A stretch of DNA of 5,063 bases, taken from contig JAGWLJ010000131.1 of NCBI GenBank assembly GCA_028873275.1, positions 1 through 5,063 of the forward strand, in the 5' to 3' direction. How positions within the stretch are numbered: position 1 is the stretch's first letter; each line of letters starts with the position of its first letter. Below are positions 4,013-5,063 of the stretch, piece by piece. The notes beneath the pieces are model-generated. The model had not been told where the DNA came from. It worked only from the letters and a program-made list of their open reading frames with translations, and made no database searches. This DNA is from Pseudomonadota bacterium. Its GTDB lineage: Bacteria > Pseudomonadota > Alphaproteobacteria > Rickettsiales > SXRF01. The position numbers were made by a program, and so were the translations under genes.

Positions 4013-5063
4013 TCACACCCTCATCGGCATGATGACGTAGAGAGCCCCCACATCGGCGGTATCGCGCACGATGGCGGGCGAGGCGCCGTCATTGAGCAGA
4101 AACTGCGCGGTGTCGCCTTCGATCTGTGTCATCATGTCAAGCAGGTAACGCGAGTTGAAGCCGACCTCGATGGCCGAGGCCGAATAGGTGACGTCGATAT
4201 CTTCCGACGCCGTGCCGTGCTCGGGGCTGGAGGCCGACAGCGTCAGCTTGCCGTTTTCGACATGGAATTTGATGGCACGCGATTTTTCCGAGGAAATCAC
4301 CGACACGCGGTCCACCGCGCTGGTGAAATCCTTGCAGCTTACTTCCATGATCTTGTCATTGCCGGTGGGGATGACGCGCTCGTAATCCGGAAAATTGCCG
4401 TCGATCAGCTTGGAGACCAGCACGGCACTGCCGAAAGAGAACTTGATCTTGGTCTCGGAGAGCGACACGGCCACGTCGCCGTCGCCTTCCTCGATCAGCT
4501 TTCTTACTTCGTAGATGGCTTTGCGCGGCACGATGACGCCGGGCATGCCGTCGGCGCCGGCAGGCAGCGCCATCTCGATGCGCGCCAGGCGGTGCCCGTC
4601 AGTGGCGACCGCGCGCAGCGTCTTGGATTTGCCGCTGCCGGAGGTGTGCAGATATATGCCGTTCAGGTAATAGCGCGTCTCCTCGGTGGAGATGGCGAAG
4701 CTGGGCTTCTGCACCAGCGCGCGGCATTCGGCGGCTTTGAGGGTGAAGTTATGCGGCAGGTCGCCTTCGGCCATCACCGGGAAATCCTCGACCGGCAGGC
4801 AGGCCAGCGAGAATTTCGACTGGCCGGCGCGGATGCTGACCTTGCTGCCGTCGCCGCTGGCCGTGACTTCGATCTGCGCGCCTTCGGGCAGTTTCCTCAC
4901 GATGTCGTAAAACGTATGGGCGGGCACGGTGGTGGCGCCGGGCTTGCCGACGCTGGCCGGCACTTTCTCGATCATGGCGAGGTCCATGTCGGTGGCGGTG
5001 AGCGATACGCCGTCGCCCTTCGCTTCAATCTTAACGTTGGAGATCACGGCGATGGTGCCGCGC
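4013..5063 (-). CDS. dnaN: DNA polymerase III beta subunit, sliding clamp (5' end outside window)
   Basis: Ring-shaped dimeric processivity clamp that tethers DNA polymerase III and many repair proteins to DNA. The 349 visible residues cover nearly all of the three clamp domains. Seen: RGTIAVISNVKIEA and LTATDMDL in domain 1; FSLACLPVEDFP; TRYYLNGIYLH and RAVATDGHRLARIEM in domain 2; VIVPRKAI; VSKLIDGNFPDYERVIP; EVGFNSRYLLDMM; and the standard C-terminus YVIMPMRV. The frame stays open to the window edge upstream of the GTG at 5047 and the residues there match family sequence. The true start therefore lies outside, with roughly 25-30 residues missing by comparison with E. coli (366 aa). GC and codon use are those of the host core. 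No anomaly is seen except the repeat element directly after its stop. Confidence 0.97.
   Translation of the reverse strand, partial: RGTIAVISNVKIEAKGDGVSLTATDMDLAMIEKVPASVGKPGATTVPAHTFYDIVRKLPEGAQIEVTASGDGSKVSIRAGQSKFSLACLPVEDFPVMAEGDLPHNFTLKAAECRALVQKPSFAISTEETRYYLNGIYLHTSGSGKSKTLRAVATDGHRLARIEMALPAGADGMPGVIVPRKAIYEVRKLIEEGDGDVAVSLSETKIKFSFGSAVLVSKLIDGNFPDYERVIPTGNDKIMEVSCKDFTSAVDRVSVISSEKSRAIKFHVENGKLTLSASSPEHGTASEDIDVTYSASAIEVGFNSRYLLDMMTQIEGDTAQFLLNDGASPAIVRDTADVGALYVIMPMRV

Noticed and set aside
1..5063. Replication origin near dnaN
   Set aside because: I see no cluster of DnaA boxes or AT-rich unwinding region within this window.

Overview
The window is a bacterial replication/repair operon, read entirely on the minus strand: dnaN (sliding clamp, cut at the right edge), recF, a 1.5 kb low-GC interval with unknown genes, and gyrB (gyrase B subunit, cut at the left edge). 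The gene order, the GRGLRRAKL motif of RecF and the GyrB sequence suggest an alphaproteobacterium. This is inferred from protein style, not from a search. The core genes look about 60% GC by eye, and the interval between recF and gyrB looks clearly lower.

Layout in the direction of transcription (right to left): dnaN (5063 to 4013, 5' end outside); a repeat-filled junction of about 90 bp (about 4010 to 3919) with two hairpins that overlaps the apparent start of recF; recF (3984 to 2752), with a 70-bp heptameric palindrome inserted in frame; a 58-aa ORF starting at GTG (2743 to 2567); a 135-aa ORF (2546 to 2139); a 60-bp copy of the 5' end of gyrB (2142 to 2083); a decayed copy of about 130 bp of the 3' end of recF (2080 to 1951); a 239-aa ORF (1943 to 1224); gyrB (1216 to the left edge). 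Every junction is tight. Shine-Dalgarno sequences straddle the stop codons of the gene upstream, and one pair overlaps as ATGA, so the set looks like one translationally coupled operon.

The main discovery is the mosaic between recF and gyrB. It reads recF - cargo X (58 aa + 135 aa) - gyrB 5' stub - recF 3' stub - cargo Y (239 aa) - gyrB. The two stubs meet at CGGC, a 4-bp sequence present at the corresponding places in intact gyrB and intact recF. The simplest reading is that two alternative contents of one variable recF-gyrB slot have been placed in series. An incoming recF-X-gyrB' fragment would have recombined within recF on one side and joined by microhomology on the other. The intact recF would then carry a replaced C-terminus, with the displaced tail decaying downstream (a stop codon and a -1 frameshift). 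Neither cargo is recognised as a known family.

A second theme is repeat elements built into an essential-type gene. RecF carries about 24 residues encoded by a heptamer palindrome, reminiscent of the in-frame palindromic elements of Rickettsia, and about 21 N-terminal residues encoded by a second palindromic repeat. Without both segments the protein would be about 365 aa, a normal RecF length.
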